Assembly: GCF_003236295.1 (NCBI RefSeq)
Contig: NZ_POTW01000035.1
Span: 1 to 57,834, forward strand
Length of the DNA stretch: 57,834 bases
Origin: Jiangella anatolica
GTDB lineage: Bacteria > Actinomycetota > Actinomycetes > Jiangellales > Jiangellaceae
Reading direction: 5' to 3'
Numbering within the stretch: the first letter of the stretch is position 1; each line of letters opens with the position of its first letter. The position numbers and the translations under genes are program-made. Positions 37,084 to 47,481 of this stretch are shown in pieces. The notes below the pieces were generated by a model that did not search any database, had not been told where the DNA came from, and saw only the letters and a list, made by a program, of their open reading frames with translations.

Positions 37084-37431
37084 GTGTTCAGCGTCATCGC
37101 TGCCGGACTGGCATATGAGGTCCGGAAGCCGATTTGTGGATGACCGCAGAAATACGCACCGCCTGTGGAGGAGCACGCCTCGCTCGGCCGACGCACTCCT
37201 CGCCCGCCTCAGGGCCACGGGAACGCCGGTTGCGGCCTCGGAGTGGTGCCGTTGCCGGCGACGTGTCCGGGCAGCGAGTGAGGTGCCCCGCGGACGAGTG
37301 GTGCCGGCCCCGGGCGGTGATCCGGCCCACACGGTGCCCGGAATGTGACTTTCCGCTGTCGGTTCCTCCCGCTCTGGGCGATCATGGAGCGTCAGACACA
37401 ACCCGGGGGCGGGGGACGTGGAGGTCGACAC
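37084..37431. other. Non-coding region between divergent genes
   Basis: The 348-bp gap between the AbiEi-like gene and the flavin-binding protein gene holds no frame with family-like sequence. A purine-rich GGAGG at about 37420 serves the plus-strand gene at 37432. No clear palindrome or repeat was found. Upstream codons in frame with either neighbour exist but show no conserved sequence. Confidence 0.5.
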
Positions 37432-38079
37432 ATGGATCATGGCGCGCATGAACGGCCCGGATCGGCCGGCGAGCACTCACTTCAGGAGGCGAACGGCACC
37501 CGGGAGCGGGCCGACCGTTTCTACCGCGAACAGGTCTCCGATCACCTCAACGGGCACATGCGCGAGTTCGTCGGCCGCATGGAGATGGTGTTCGTGGGCT
37601 CGTCGGACAGCGGCGGCGAGTGCGACGTCACCTTCCGGGCCGGCCCGCCCGGCTTCGTCCGGGTGCTGGACCCGCGGACGCTGGCCTGGCCGGAGTACCG
37701 CGGCAACGGTGTCATGGCCAGTGCCGGCAACATCGTGGAGAACGGCCACGTCGGCCTGTTGTTCATGGACTTCGTGCGCGATCTGGTCGGGTTGCACGTC
37801 AACGGCGGCGCCGCGCTGCTGCCGCCGTCGGAGTTCGCCGTCCGGCATCCGGAGGTGCCCGACGACGCCGACGTGCCCGGCCGGCGGCCGGAGCGGTGGG
37901 TGGTGGTGCACGTCGAGGAGGCCTACATCCACTGCTCCAAGCACGTGCCGCGGCTCATGCCGGTGCCGCGGAACCGCCAGTGGGGCACCGACGACCGCAA
38001 GGCCAAGGGTGGCGACGCGTTCGGGGTGGCGGCCTCGCGCGGGCTCGGCGTGCACGCGAAGCGGGCGCTCGGTTCCTGA
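37432..38079 (+). CDS. Pyridoxamine 5'-phosphate oxidase-family flavin-binding protein
   Basis: The 215-residue protein has the split-barrel flavin-binding pattern of the PPOX family: MVFVGSSDSGGECDVTFRAG, GFVRVLDPRTLAWPEYRGNGVMASAGNI and HVGLLFMDFVRDLVGLHVNG. A C-terminal VVVHVEEAYIHCSKHVP is typical of the subfamily with Cys-Ser-Lys. The family includes FMN, F420 and heme-binding oxidoreductases, and the cofactor here is unknown. ATG 37432 has GGAGG 8 nt upstream. Confidence 0.85.
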   Translation: MDHGAHERPGSAGEHSLQEANGTRERADRFYREQVSDHLNGHMREFVGRMEMVFVGSSDSGGECDVTFRAGPPGFVRVLDPRTLAWPEYRGNGVMASAGNIVENGHVGLLFMDFVRDLVGLHVNGGAALLPPSEFAVRHPEVPDDADVPGRRPERWVVVHVEEAYIHCSKHVPRLMPVPRNRQWGTDDRKAKGGDAFGVAASRGLGVHAKRALGS

Positions 38080-38139
38080 CACGCCGGGGTCGCTACGGGT
38101 GATGCGCACGGGGGAGCCGTAGCATCAGCGCCTACCATC

Positions 38140-38159
38140 CAGATGGGGCTGATCATCTG
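38140..38159 (+). promoter_or_regulatory. Inverted repeat upstream of the clpX-like gene
   Basis: CAGATG (38140-38145) and CATCTG (38154-38159) form a 6-bp inverted repeat just before the start region at 38164-38179. TACCAT at 38133-38138 could be a -10 box. The repeat may be an operator or a 5' hairpin over the translation start. Confidence 0.35.
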
Positions 38160-38163
38160 AAAT

Positions 38164-39402
<1,239 letters not shown>

Positions 39403-40236
39403 ACCGGACCGCGTCGCCGGGGCGCAGCTGGGCGGCGCGCGGGAGGTCCGCCGTCAGCACGACGCCGATCACCGGGTAGCCGCCGGTCACCGGGTGGTCG
39501 GCGAGGAACAGCACCGGGCGGCCGTTGGGCGGCACCTGCAGCGCGCCGGTCACCATTCCCTCCGGTGGCAGTTCCCGCGCGCCCGGCGCCGGCGGGAGCG
39601 GCGGGCCGGCCAGCCGCAGACCGACCCGGTCGCTGTCCGCCGTCACCTCGAAGTCGCCGCCGAACAGCGCGTCCAGGGCGGACGGCGCGAACCGGTCCGC
39701 TCGCGGCCCCGGCAGCACCCGCAGGGTCACGTCGCCCTCCGGCCACGGGACCGGTGCGACATCGACCGACGGCTCGCCCTCGACGTCGCCGGCGAGCGGC
39801 AGCAGGTCGCCCACGCGCAGCGGCGGCGGGCCGATCCCGGCCAGCGAGTCCCACGACCGCGACCCGAGCACCGGCGCGACGCCCAGCCCGCCGCGCACCG
39901 CCAGGTAGCCGCGCAGCCCACGCTCCGGCCGGCCGACCCGCAGCACCTCGCCGGCCCGGACGGCGAACGGCGCGTTGAACGCCGCCGCCCGGTCACCGGC
40001 CCACACGGCGGCCGGGGCGCCGGTGAGCGCGACGGTCGCCGTCCGGCGGAATCGGATGGCCAGCCCGCCGAGCACGAACTCGACGGCCGCGGCCTGCTCC
40101 GCGTTCGCGACCAGCCGGTTCGCCAGCCGGAAGCTGTCGAGGTCGGCGGCGCCGGACCGGCCGACCCCCAGCGCCGCGAGCCCCGGCCGGCCAAGATCCT
40201 CCACCAGCGCCAGCGGGCCAGGGTCGACGACCTCGA

Positions 40237-40998
40237 TCATGCGAACGGCGTGATCGGCACGCCGTGCTCCGTCAGCACGTCGCGGACCCGGCGCAGCAGG
40301 CCGGCCGCGCCGGGCGTGTCGCCGTGCACGCAGAACGACCGGGCGGCGACGGCGACCGGCTCGCCGTCGACGCTGGGCAGCTCGCCGGCCGTCACCAGCC
40401 GCAGGCAGCGGGCGGCGACCTCGTCCGGGTCGGTGATGACGGCGCCCGGCCGGCGCCGCGACACCAGGGTCCCGTCGGCGTGGTAGGCGCGGTCGCCGAA
40501 CGCCTCGGCGGCGGTCGGCAGGCCGTGCACGGTGGCGATCCGCAGCACCTCCGAGCCCGGCAGCCCGAGGATCGTCAGCCCCGGATCGTAGGCGCGGGTG
40601 GCGTCGACGACGGCGGCCGCCTGCTCGGCGTCGCGGACGATCGCGTTGTAGAGCGCGCCGTGCGGCTTGACGTAGCGGACCCGGGTCCCGGCGGCGCGGG
40701 CGATCCCGTCCAACGCGGCCAGCTGGTACAGCACGTCGTCGGCCAGCTGTGTCGCCGGCATCGCGATCGGGCGGCGGCCGAAGCCCGCGAGGTCGCGGTA
40801 GCCGACGTGCGCGCCGACGGTGATGCCGCGGGCGGCGGCCATCTCGCAGACGCCGCGCATGATCGTCGGGTCGCCGCCGTGGAACCCGCAGGCGACGTTG
40901 GCGCTGCTCACCACGGCCAGCAGGGCGGCGTCGTCGCCCATGGACCAGGCGCCGAAGCCCTCGCCCAGATCGCAGTTGAGGTCGATCGGGGTGGTCAC
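40237..40998 (-). CDS. pxpA: 5-oxoprolinase subunit A (LamB/YcsF family)
   Basis: The 253-residue PxpA has the family opening IDLNCDLGEGFGAW and the hallmark SSANVACGFHGGDP, GAHVGYRDLAGFGRR, YVKPHGALYN and FCVHGDTPGA. It acts with PxpB and PxpC in ATP-dependent cleavage of 5-oxoproline, a damage product of glutamine and glutamate. GTG 40998 overlaps the pxpB stop (GTGA). Confidence 0.96.
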   Translation of the reverse strand: MTTPIDLNCDLGEGFGAWSMGDDAALLAVVSSANVACGFHGGDPTIMRGVCEMAAARGITVGAHVGYRDLAGFGRRPIAMPATQLADDVLYQLAALDGIARAAGTRVRYVKPHGALYNAIVRDAEQAAAVVDATRAYDPGLTILGLPGSEVLRIATVHGLPTAAEAFGDRAYHADGTLVSRRRPGAVITDPDEVAARCLRLVTAGELPSVDGEPVAVAARSFCVHGDTPGAAGLLRRVRDVLTEHGVPITPFA

Positions 40999-41630
40999 CG
41001 GCGGCCGTCCTCCGCCCGGAACCGCACGTGGGCGCCGGGCAGCAGCGTCGCCGGCGGCGTCCGGTCCAGGTCCCACAGCACCGCGTCGGTGTGGCCGAGC
41101 AGGTGCCAGCCGCCGGGACCGGAGCGCGGGTAGACGCCGGAGTAGCGGTCGGCGATCGCGACCGAACCGGCCGGCACCCGGGTGCGCGGGTCGTCCCGGC
41201 GGGGGAGTACCAGCCGCGGGTCCAGCCCGGTGAGGTAGGCGAAGCCGGGCGCGAACCCGGTGAACGCGACCGTGTAGGTGGCGGCGGTGTGCCGCTCGAC
41301 GACCTCGGCCGCGGACAGCCCGGCCGCCGCGGCGACGGCGTCGAGGTCCGGCCCGTCGTAGCGGACCGCGACTTCGAGCGGCGCCGACTCCGTGGTGGCC
41401 GGCGGCTCGTCCGGCAGGTGGGTGAGGTCGTCGGTCAGGCGCTGCGCCGACGTGACCTCGGGATCGAACATGATCAGCAGCGTCTGTGCCGCCGGCACGA
41501 CGTCGACCAGCCCGGCCGGCTCGTGCTCGCGCAGCGCCGCGTTCAGCGCGAGGACGTCCTCGAGGTCGGGCAGCTCGACCAGGATCGCGTGGTCGCCACA
41601 GGGGAGTACCTGCAACTCGCTGGTGCGCAT
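40995..41630 (-). CDS. pxpB: 5-oxoprolinase subunit B (KipI-like)
   Basis: The 211-residue PxpB/KipI protein contains FTGFAPGFAYLTGLDPRL and SVAIADRYSGVYPRSGPGGWHLLG, the family signatures, plus an N-terminal VLPCGDHAILVEL. It is first in the pxpB-pxpA-pxpC operon. ATG 41630 is chosen because AAGGGGCGAGG lies just upstream; an in-frame ATG at 41666 lacks a ribosome site. Confidence 0.93.
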   Translation of the reverse strand: MRTSELQVLPCGDHAILVELPDLEDVLALNAALREHEPAGLVDVVPAAQTLLIMFDPEVTSAQRLTDDLTHLPDEPPATTESAPLEVAVRYDGPDLDAVAAAAGLSAAEVVERHTAATYTVAFTGFAPGFAYLTGLDPRLVLPRRDDPRTRVPAGSVAIADRYSGVYPRSGPGGWHLLGHTDAVLWDLDRTPPATLLPGAHVRFRAEDGRR

Positions 41631-41685
41631 GGCCTCGCCCCTTCGGACGGCGTCCTCTCGGGCCATTGAAGGGAGGCCGTGGTGA

Positions 41686-42534
41686 TCATGTCAAGGCGTT
41701 GCCCGCGTGCCGCTCGAGCAGCACGCAGTCGTGCCAGAGGCCGCCGCGCCGGGCCAGCTTCTCGCGGACGCCGACGGTGCGGTATCCGGCCTGGTGGTGC
41801 AGCGACAGCCCGGCCCGGTTCACGCTGAACACCGACGTCTGCAGCGTCCACAGCCCGGCCCGGTCGGCCGCCGTCACCTGCCGGAACAGCAGCGCCTTGC
41901 CGATGCCGCGGCCGCGGAACGCCCGGTCCACGTACACCGACGTCTCGCCGACGCCGCGCAGCTGCTCGCGCAGCGACGCCCGCGCCACCGCCGTCCACCC
42001 CACGATGTTCCCGTCCAGCTCGGCCACCCAGCGGTGGCCCGGCAGCCAGGCCGCCGCCAGCCGGGTGCTCGGCGGCACCGTCGTGTCGAACGACGCGATG
42101 CCGGTGTCGAGGCCCTCCTGGTAGATCCGCCGCACCGCCGGCCAGTCCTCGTAGGCCAGCGGCCGCACCGTCACCTCCGCCGGCACGTCCTCGGGGTGCC
42201 GCGGCCGCGTCGCGAGCGCCCCCATCACGACGTCGGCCATGTGCGGCAGCCCGATGATGCACGCCTCGTTGACGGTGACCCGGCTGAACGGCCCCTGCCG
42301 GTCGACGTGGACGAAGCCGATCTCGGCCAGCTTGCGCACGTGGTGCGAGCAGGTGGACTGGCTGATGCCCAGCCGCTCGGTCAGCTCGCCGACGGTGCGC
42401 CCGGCCGGCGCGGTGGCGACCGCGTGCAGCAGCCGGACCCTGGTCGGGTCGGCCAGGCAGGCGAACGACTCGGCGAATCGGTGGACGTCGTCGGTGGGGA
42501 GAAGGTCGGGCTGCGCGAGCGTGCCGGCGGTCAT
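41686..42534 (-). CDS. ArsR-type HTH fused to PAT/ArsN-like N-acetyltransferase
   Basis: The 282-residue protein joins an ArsR winged helix (about 15-105: FACLADPTRVRLLHAV, then LGISQSTCSHHVRKLAEIGFV) to a GNAT domain (about 120-275). The GNAT part (RRIYQEGLDTGIASFDTT, VYVDRAFRGRGIGKALL, NRAGLSLHHQAGYRTVG) is of the phosphinothricin/arsinothricin acetyltransferase kind. Cys residues in the recognition-helix region and in VNEAC could sense arsenite, but no ars genes are adjacent. TAGGCT is seven bases upstream of ATG 42534 on the minus strand, suggesting a leaderless, autoregulated message. Substrate is inferred only from the family. Confidence 0.85.
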   Translation of the reverse strand: MTAGTLAQPDLLPTDDVHRFAESFACLADPTRVRLLHAVATAPAGRTVGELTERLGISQSTCSHHVRKLAEIGFVHVDRQGPFSRVTVNEACIIGLPHMADVVMGALATRPRHPEDVPAEVTVRPLAYEDWPAVRRIYQEGLDTGIASFDTTVPPSTRLAAAWLPGHRWVAELDGNIVGWTAVARASLREQLRGVGETSVYVDRAFRGRGIGKALLFRQVTAADRAGLWTLQTSVFSVNRAGLSLHHQAGYRTVGVREKLARRGGLWHDCVLLERHAGNALT

Positions 42535-42623
42535 GTCAGTGAGCCTAGGCACCCCGATCGAGCCTCGCGTGATGTTCGCGTATCGCTGAGGTTTCCTCGC
42601 ACCGAACTCGGTCGGAACGTCGT

Positions 42624-45368
42624 CTACGCCGGCGGGCGGAGCTGGCGCCGCGACGTGATGCCCAGCTTGGTGAAGACCTTGCGCAGATGCCATTCGACCG
42701 TGTGGTGGCTGAGGAACAGCCGCGCCCCGATCTCGGCGTTGGTCAGCCCGGCGCCGGCGAGATCGGCGACGTGCGCCTCCTGGGCGGTGAGGGCCTCGCT
42801 CGCCGGGCGGGCGTGCTCGTCGACGACCTCGCCGGTGGCCGCGAGCTCGCGGCGGGCACGCTCGGCGAACGCGGCGGCGCCGGCGGCGGTGAACATGCCG
42901 TGGGCGGACCGCAGCTGCGTCCGGGCGTCCTGACGGCGCCCCTCACGGCGCAGCCACTCGCCATAGAGGAGGTGGGTGCGGGCGAGGTCCATCCGGATGC
43001 GGGTGCCCGCGAGCCGCTCGAGGGCCTCACGGTAGTGAGCCTCCGCCGCCGGTCCGGCGGCCAGAAGCGCGTTGGACCGGGCGAGCAGGCCCAGCGCCCA
43101 GTCCGTCCCGGCGGCCTGCGCCATCTCGGTAAGCCGCGCGAGGGCGCCGGCCGCCTCCTCGGGCCGGCCGCCGCCCCGGACGGCCGCTTCGAACAGCTCG
43201 GTCAGCGCCAGGTTGGCCGCACCGAGCTCGGCGGGGTGGGCGGTCGCGCTGCGGGCGGACGCGAGCGCCTCGGGGTAGCGGGCCAGGCCGTTCATCAGCA
43301 CCGCGTGCGCGCCGTAGCCGTAGGTGACGGCGCCACCTTCCCCGCGTGCCTCGGCGTCGACCCGGCTGGTGTCGATCAGGCCGGTGGCCTCGTCGACCCG
43401 GCCGCGCCACACCGCCAGCCCGATCGCGCTGTAGGGTGCCAGGCCGACGCCGGTGGCGTCGCAGATCGTCCGGATCTCGGCCACGAGCGAGCCGGCGGCG
43501 GAGATGTTGCCCGAGAACAGGTCCAGGAGCACCCGGTGACTGAGCACGAGCGGCAGCTCGGTGAGATCGCCCGCCTCGCGCGCGAGTGCGACGTGCCGCG
43601 CGGTGAGGACGTCCCAGCTCTCGTCGTCCCAGAGACAGACGGCCAGGGCCGACGCCAGCCACAGCCACCGCAGGTCGTCCTGTCCGGCGCCGTCGTCGTC
43701 GCGGAACGAGCGGATGGCCTTCCCGACCGGCAGCGCCGCCGCCGGATACCCGTCGGCGAACAACGCGGCCGCGCCGTCCAGCAGCAGGTCGCGCTTGCGG
43801 GGCGCCGTCGGCGGGGGCGCCGCCTTGGCGGCCCGGGCGACGTCGACCACGCCTGACTCGCCGGCCAGTCGCCCGGCGAAGATCGCGGCGGCGAGGGCGT
43901 CGAGGTAGGTGTCGCGGGCGAGGTCGGCGTCGAGCGGCTCGAGGCGGCGGGCGACCTCCAGGAGCCGGCGCGGGGCGTCCCTGCTGTGGCCGGCGGCGAA
44001 CGCGAGCTGCGCCCGCGTGAGATCGACGTGGGCGTGGTGCAGGGGATCGGCAGCTCCGTCGCTCGCGGTCAGGAGCCAGCGCTGGGCCGCCTCGAACCCG
44101 CCGGCTCGCATGGTGGTTCGGGCGGCGGCCAGCGCCCGTGTCGCGCGCGTGGCCGGGTCGGGGGTGAGCTCGGTCGCTCGCTGCAGGAAGGCGGCCGCGG
44201 CCGCGACACCGCCGCGGCGCTGCGCCCGGTCCGCCGACCTGGCCAGCTCGCCGGCCACGTCCTCGTCGGGGCCGGACGCACCGTGGGCGCGGTGCCAGGC
44301 GCGCCGGTCGCGGTCGAGGTCGACGTCGGTGGCGTCGGCCAGGGCCTGGTGCACCACCCGGCGCTCGGCCGCGGACGCCGCCCGGTAGATCGCCGAGCGC
44401 ACGAGCGGATGCCGGAAGCGGACCCGCGCGCCGAGCTCGATCAGGCCGTCCGCCTCGGCGGGTGCCGCCGCGTCGACCGGCACATCCTGGATCGTGAGGG
44501 CGCGCAGGAGGAGCGGGAGGTCGCCCACGGGCTCGGCAGCGGCGGTCAGCAACAGCCGCTGGGTCTGCGGCGGCAGCGACCGCACCCGCCGGGTGAACGT
44601 GTGCTCGATCAGGCTCGGCAGCGGCCGGGCGTCCGGCCGCTCGAACCCACCGGCCAGCTCGCCGGCGGTCAGACCGCGCGGCAGTTCGAGCAGCGCGAGT
44701 GGGTTGCCGCGGGTCTCGGCCACGATCCGGTGCCGGATGCGCTCGTCGAGCCGGCCGGGGACGACGGCGGCGAGCAGGCTCTCGGCGTCGTGGTCCGCCA
44801 GCCCGCCGATGACGAGCTCCGGGAAGCCTCGCCAATGCGGTCCGTCCACGGGCTCGCGGACGGCGAACGCCATACCGATGCGGTCGGCGAGCAGCCGCCG
44901 TCCGACGAAGGTCAGCGTCTGTGCCGAGGCGTGGTCGAGCCACTGGGCGTCATCGACGACACAGAGCAGCGGCTGGTTCGCCGACGCCTCGCTCAGCAGG
45001 CCCAGGGTCGCGGCGCCGACCAGGAAGCGGTCCGGCGGACCGCCGGCCTCCAGGCCGAAGGCGACGGCCAGAGCGTCGCGCTGCGGGCCCGGCAGCCGGT
45101 CCGCGAGGTCGAGCATCCGGCCGCACAACTGGTGCAGGCCGGTGAATGGGAGTTCCATCTCCGCCTCGACGCCGCTCGCCCGGACGATCCGGCATCCGTC
45201 GGCCCGGCCGACCAGGTAGTCGAGCAGCGCGGACTTGCCGATCCCGGCTTCGCCACGGGCGACCAGCACCTGACCCTGGCCGGAGCGAACGTCCGCGATC
45301 AGCCGGTCGAGGCGAGCGCGTTCCAGCCGCCGATCGCGGAGCTCGAGCGCCGCGCCACCCATCGTCAT
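42624..45368 (-). CDS. LuxR-family ATPase regulator (LAL type)
   Basis: The 914-residue protein has the LAL plan: N-terminal AAA-like ATPase with GEAGIGKS (39-46) and LLCVVDDAQWLD as Walker B, a long helical middle, and a C-terminal LuxR HTH (LTAQEAHVADLAGAGLTNAE, then FLSHHTVEWHLRKVF). Such regulators often control catabolism or secondary metabolism. ATG 45368 has GGAAGG about 9 nt upstream; GTG 45377 and ATG 45362 are alternatives. The target genes are not evident. Confidence 0.93.
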   Translation of the reverse strand: MTMGGAALELRDRRLERARLDRLIADVRSGQGQVLVARGEAGIGKSALLDYLVGRADGCRIVRASGVEAEMELPFTGLHQLCGRMLDLADRLPGPQRDALAVAFGLEAGGPPDRFLVGAATLGLLSEASANQPLLCVVDDAQWLDHASAQTLTFVGRRLLADRIGMAFAVREPVDGPHWRGFPELVIGGLADHDAESLLAAVVPGRLDERIRHRIVAETRGNPLALLELPRGLTAGELAGGFERPDARPLPSLIEHTFTRRVRSLPPQTQRLLLTAAAEPVGDLPLLLRALTIQDVPVDAAAPAEADGLIELGARVRFRHPLVRSAIYRAASAAERRVVHQALADATDVDLDRDRRAWHRAHGASGPDEDVAGELARSADRAQRRGGVAAAAAFLQRATELTPDPATRATRALAAARTTMRAGGFEAAQRWLLTASDGAADPLHHAHVDLTRAQLAFAAGHSRDAPRRLLEVARRLEPLDADLARDTYLDALAAAIFAGRLAGESGVVDVARAAKAAPPPTAPRKRDLLLDGAAALFADGYPAAALPVGKAIRSFRDDDGAGQDDLRWLWLASALAVCLWDDESWDVLTARHVALAREAGDLTELPLVLSHRVLLDLFSGNISAAGSLVAEIRTICDATGVGLAPYSAIGLAVWRGRVDEATGLIDTSRVDAEARGEGGAVTYGYGAHAVLMNGLARYPEALASARSATAHPAELGAANLALTELFEAAVRGGGRPEEAAGALARLTEMAQAAGTDWALGLLARSNALLAAGPAAEAHYREALERLAGTRIRMDLARTHLLYGEWLRREGRRQDARTQLRSAHGMFTAAGAAAFAERARRELAATGEVVDEHARPASEALTAQEAHVADLAGAGLTNAEIGARLFLSHHTVEWHLRKVFTKLGITSRRQLRPPA

Positions 45369-45456
45369 CGCCGTCACCTTCCCCCGTGGCTAGCGCAAGT
45401 CTGCCGGTGAACGGCGATGACGGAAATCGCCTGTCCAGAGTGAGGCCGGTCCGGGA

Positions 45457-46527
45457 TCAGAGCGCCGCTCCGTCGGGCTGCCAGGCGGTCACCATGACCT
45501 CGCCGGCGTCGACGATGTCGAGGTAGCTGCCGGGGTTCTGGCCGGCCATGACGAGCGACGTGAGGGGCAGTTCGGTGGGCGGGGCGCCGGGGGTGGCGGC
45601 GAGCAGCACCTCGTAGCTGAGGTCGTCGTTGCCGGCGGTGGGCATCGCGTTCCAGTCCAGCATCGCGACGGCGCGGCCGCCGGGCGGCACCACCACTCGG
45701 TCCGCGGCCGGGGACGGGAGCACGGTGACGGCGAGCGGCTGCTCGGTGAGGGTCCGGAAGGCCAGCGACGGCGCGCCCTGCAACGCGCACGGCGCAGCGC
45801 CGGTGTTCGTCGCGCCGAGGAACAGGTACCGCGAGCCGAGCGCGGCATCCTGGCCGGTCAGCTCCAGCCGCAGCTGGGCCGGGTCGCAGGCCGGCGCGGC
45901 GGGGTCGGCCGGCCACGGACCGGCGGCGGGGACGTACGCGGGCCGCGGCGGCGCGTCGGCGACGGCCAGCTCGGCGGTGTCGTCGAGCGTCCGGACGACG
46001 TCGACGCCCGCGCCGTTCACGGCCGCGACGTCGGCGACCTTGGCCAGGTCGGACTCGTCGCGCACCCGCACGTCGGCCGTCTCGCCGTCGAACACGGCCC
46101 GCGCGACGCCCGGGGTGCCGGCCAGCAGGTACGCGTCGCCGACCGGGTCGTCCGACTCCGCGGACGGGTAGGCCAGCGCGACGATCTCCGCGTCGGCCGG
46201 CGTCGTCGGGCGCAGCCAGATCTCCAGTCGCGGCAGCGCCGTGTCCGGCCGGTCGGCCAGCAGCCCTTCGATCGTCTCGATCGCCCAGCCGGAGCCCCGC
46301 GCCACGTCGTGGGTGATCTCCAGGCGCAGCGTCCAGCCGTCGGGGTCGGCCGGCGGCGCCTCCCGCTCCTCGCCGTCCGGGCCCAGGTAGCCGGCGGCGA
46401 CCGCGTCGACGCCGGGGACGGCACGGGCGGCGGCGACGATCGGGTCGGCGTCCGGCGCCGCGACGGACTCGCCGCACGCGGCGAGGAGGAGGACGACGGC
46501 GGCGGCGAGCAGGGGACGAATCGGCAC
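45457..46527 (-). CDS. Lipoprotein with DUF4232-like C-terminal domain
   Basis: The 356-residue protein starts with a lipoprotein signal, LLAAAVVLLLAAC, with lipobox Cys18, followed by GESVAAPDAD. The first half is a soluble alpha/beta region of unknown family. The C-terminal 155 residues (CDPAQLRLELTGQD, then LFLGATNTGAAPCALQGAPSL) match the DUF4232 pattern of extracytoplasmic actinobacterial proteins. GTG 46527 is the only good start. It precedes nothing obvious on its strand and may be co-transcribed with the lipid kinase (10 bp gap). Confidence 0.82.
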   Translation of the reverse strand: MPIRPLLAAAVVLLLAACGESVAAPDADPIVAAARAVPGVDAVAAGYLGPDGEEREAPPADPDGWTLRLEITHDVARGSGWAIETIEGLLADRPDTALPRLEIWLRPTTPADAEIVALAYPSAESDDPVGDAYLLAGTPGVARAVFDGETADVRVRDESDLAKVADVAAVNGAGVDVVRTLDDTAELAVADAPPRPAYVPAAGPWPADPAAPACDPAQLRLELTGQDAALGSRYLFLGATNTGAAPCALQGAPSLAFRTLTEQPLAVTVLPSPAADRVVVPPGGRAVAMLDWNAMPTAGNDDLSYEVLLAATPGAPPTELPLTSLVMAGQNPGSYLDIVDAGEVMVTAWQPDGAAL

Positions 46528-46537
46528 GGAACCGACC

Positions 46538-47437
46538 CTACGTGCCGCTCGGTCCGGGCACCGTCACCCGCAGCGCGTGCCGCAGCACCGTCCAGGTGCG
46601 GGCGCCGGTCAGCTCGGACAGCTCGCCGTCGGCGTTGAGCGGCACCGGTCCGCCGGCGACGACGACCCGGTGGCCGCGCGCCTCGACCACGTCATGCCGT
46701 TCCGGATGCCGGCCGCGGACCAGCGCGGCGGCGAACGCCAGCCGGGCCCGCCAGCCGGTCGAGAACGACACCACGACGTCCATCCGCCCGTCGTCGACCT
46801 GCGCCGACGGCGTCACCGGCGCGCCGCCGCCGATCGTGACGCCGTTGCCCAGCGCGACCAGCAGGGCGCGCCGTTCGCCGCCGGCCACGACGGCGCCGTC
46901 GACGCTCACCCGAAGCCGCCAGCCGCGCGCCGACGCCCCTGCGACCGCGCTGCCCACGGGGTAGGCGAGCCGGCCCAGCCGCGGCTTGAGCGGAACCGCG
47001 CGCCGGCCGGCCTCGGCGCCCACCCCCAGGTGCACGGCGTTGACCACCACCCCGCCGGCGTCGTCCACCAGCACGTCGACCTCCCGTTCGGTGTCCGACA
47101 GCGCCACCGCCGCGGCCCGCGCCGGGTCCAGCGGCAGGCCGAGCGCGCGGGCCAGATCGTTGCCGGTGCCGAGCGGGATCAGCCCGAACCGGAACGGCGG
47201 CCGGTCCAGCAGGCCGAGCCGGTGCGCCGTCGCGACCAGCAGGTGCACCGAGCCGTCGCCGCCGAGCACGACCGGGCGGTGTTCCGGGTGCCGGGCCAGC
47301 ACGCCGGGCAGCGCGTCGGGGTCCAGTTCGGCCGGCTCGACGTCGCCGCCGGCCCGCAGCACGCCGAGCGCCGTCGCCACCGCGTCGTCGCGCGCGCCGC
47401 CCGCCCGGGAGTTCGTGATGACCAGCAGCCTCGTCAT
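46538..47437 (-). CDS. Diacylglycerol kinase-family lipid kinase
   Basis: The 299-residue protein belongs to the DAGK/sphingosine kinase family: VVLGGDGSVHLL (GGDGS, 59-63) binds ATP and GLIPLGTGNDLARAL (GTGND, 90-94) completes the site. The C-terminal beta domain ends in NADGELSELTG. It would phosphorylate diacylglycerol or a related lipid at the membrane. ATG 47437 diverges from the first tandem membrane protein gene across only 44 bp. Confidence 0.92.
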   Translation of the reverse strand: MTRLLVITNSRAGGARDDAVATALGVLRAGGDVEPAELDPDALPGVLARHPEHRPVVLGGDGSVHLLVATAHRLGLLDRPPFRFGLIPLGTGNDLARALGLPLDPARAAAVALSDTEREVDVLVDDAGGVVVNAVHLGVGAEAGRRAVPLKPRLGRLAYPVGSAVAGASARGWRLRVSVDGAVVAGGERRALLVALGNGVTIGGGAPVTPSAQVDDGRMDVVVSFSTGWRARLAFAAALVRGRHPERHDVVEARGHRVVVAGGPVPLNADGELSELTGARTWTVLRHALRVTVPGPSGT

Positions 47438-47481
47438 CCAGGGGATTGTGCCCGGAGCCGCTACTCAGGGACAATTCATCG

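Noticed and set aside
36022-37476. Full-length 484-residue version of the AbiEi-like protein starting at 37476.
   Set aside because: The first 130 residues are Arg/Pro-rich without domain-like pattern, overlap the neighbouring plus-strand gene and lack a ribosome site.
41631-41666. Extended start of pxpB at ATG 41666.
   Set aside because: No ribosome site precedes it, while ATG 41630 has AAGGGGCGAGG directly upstream and fits the family N-terminus.
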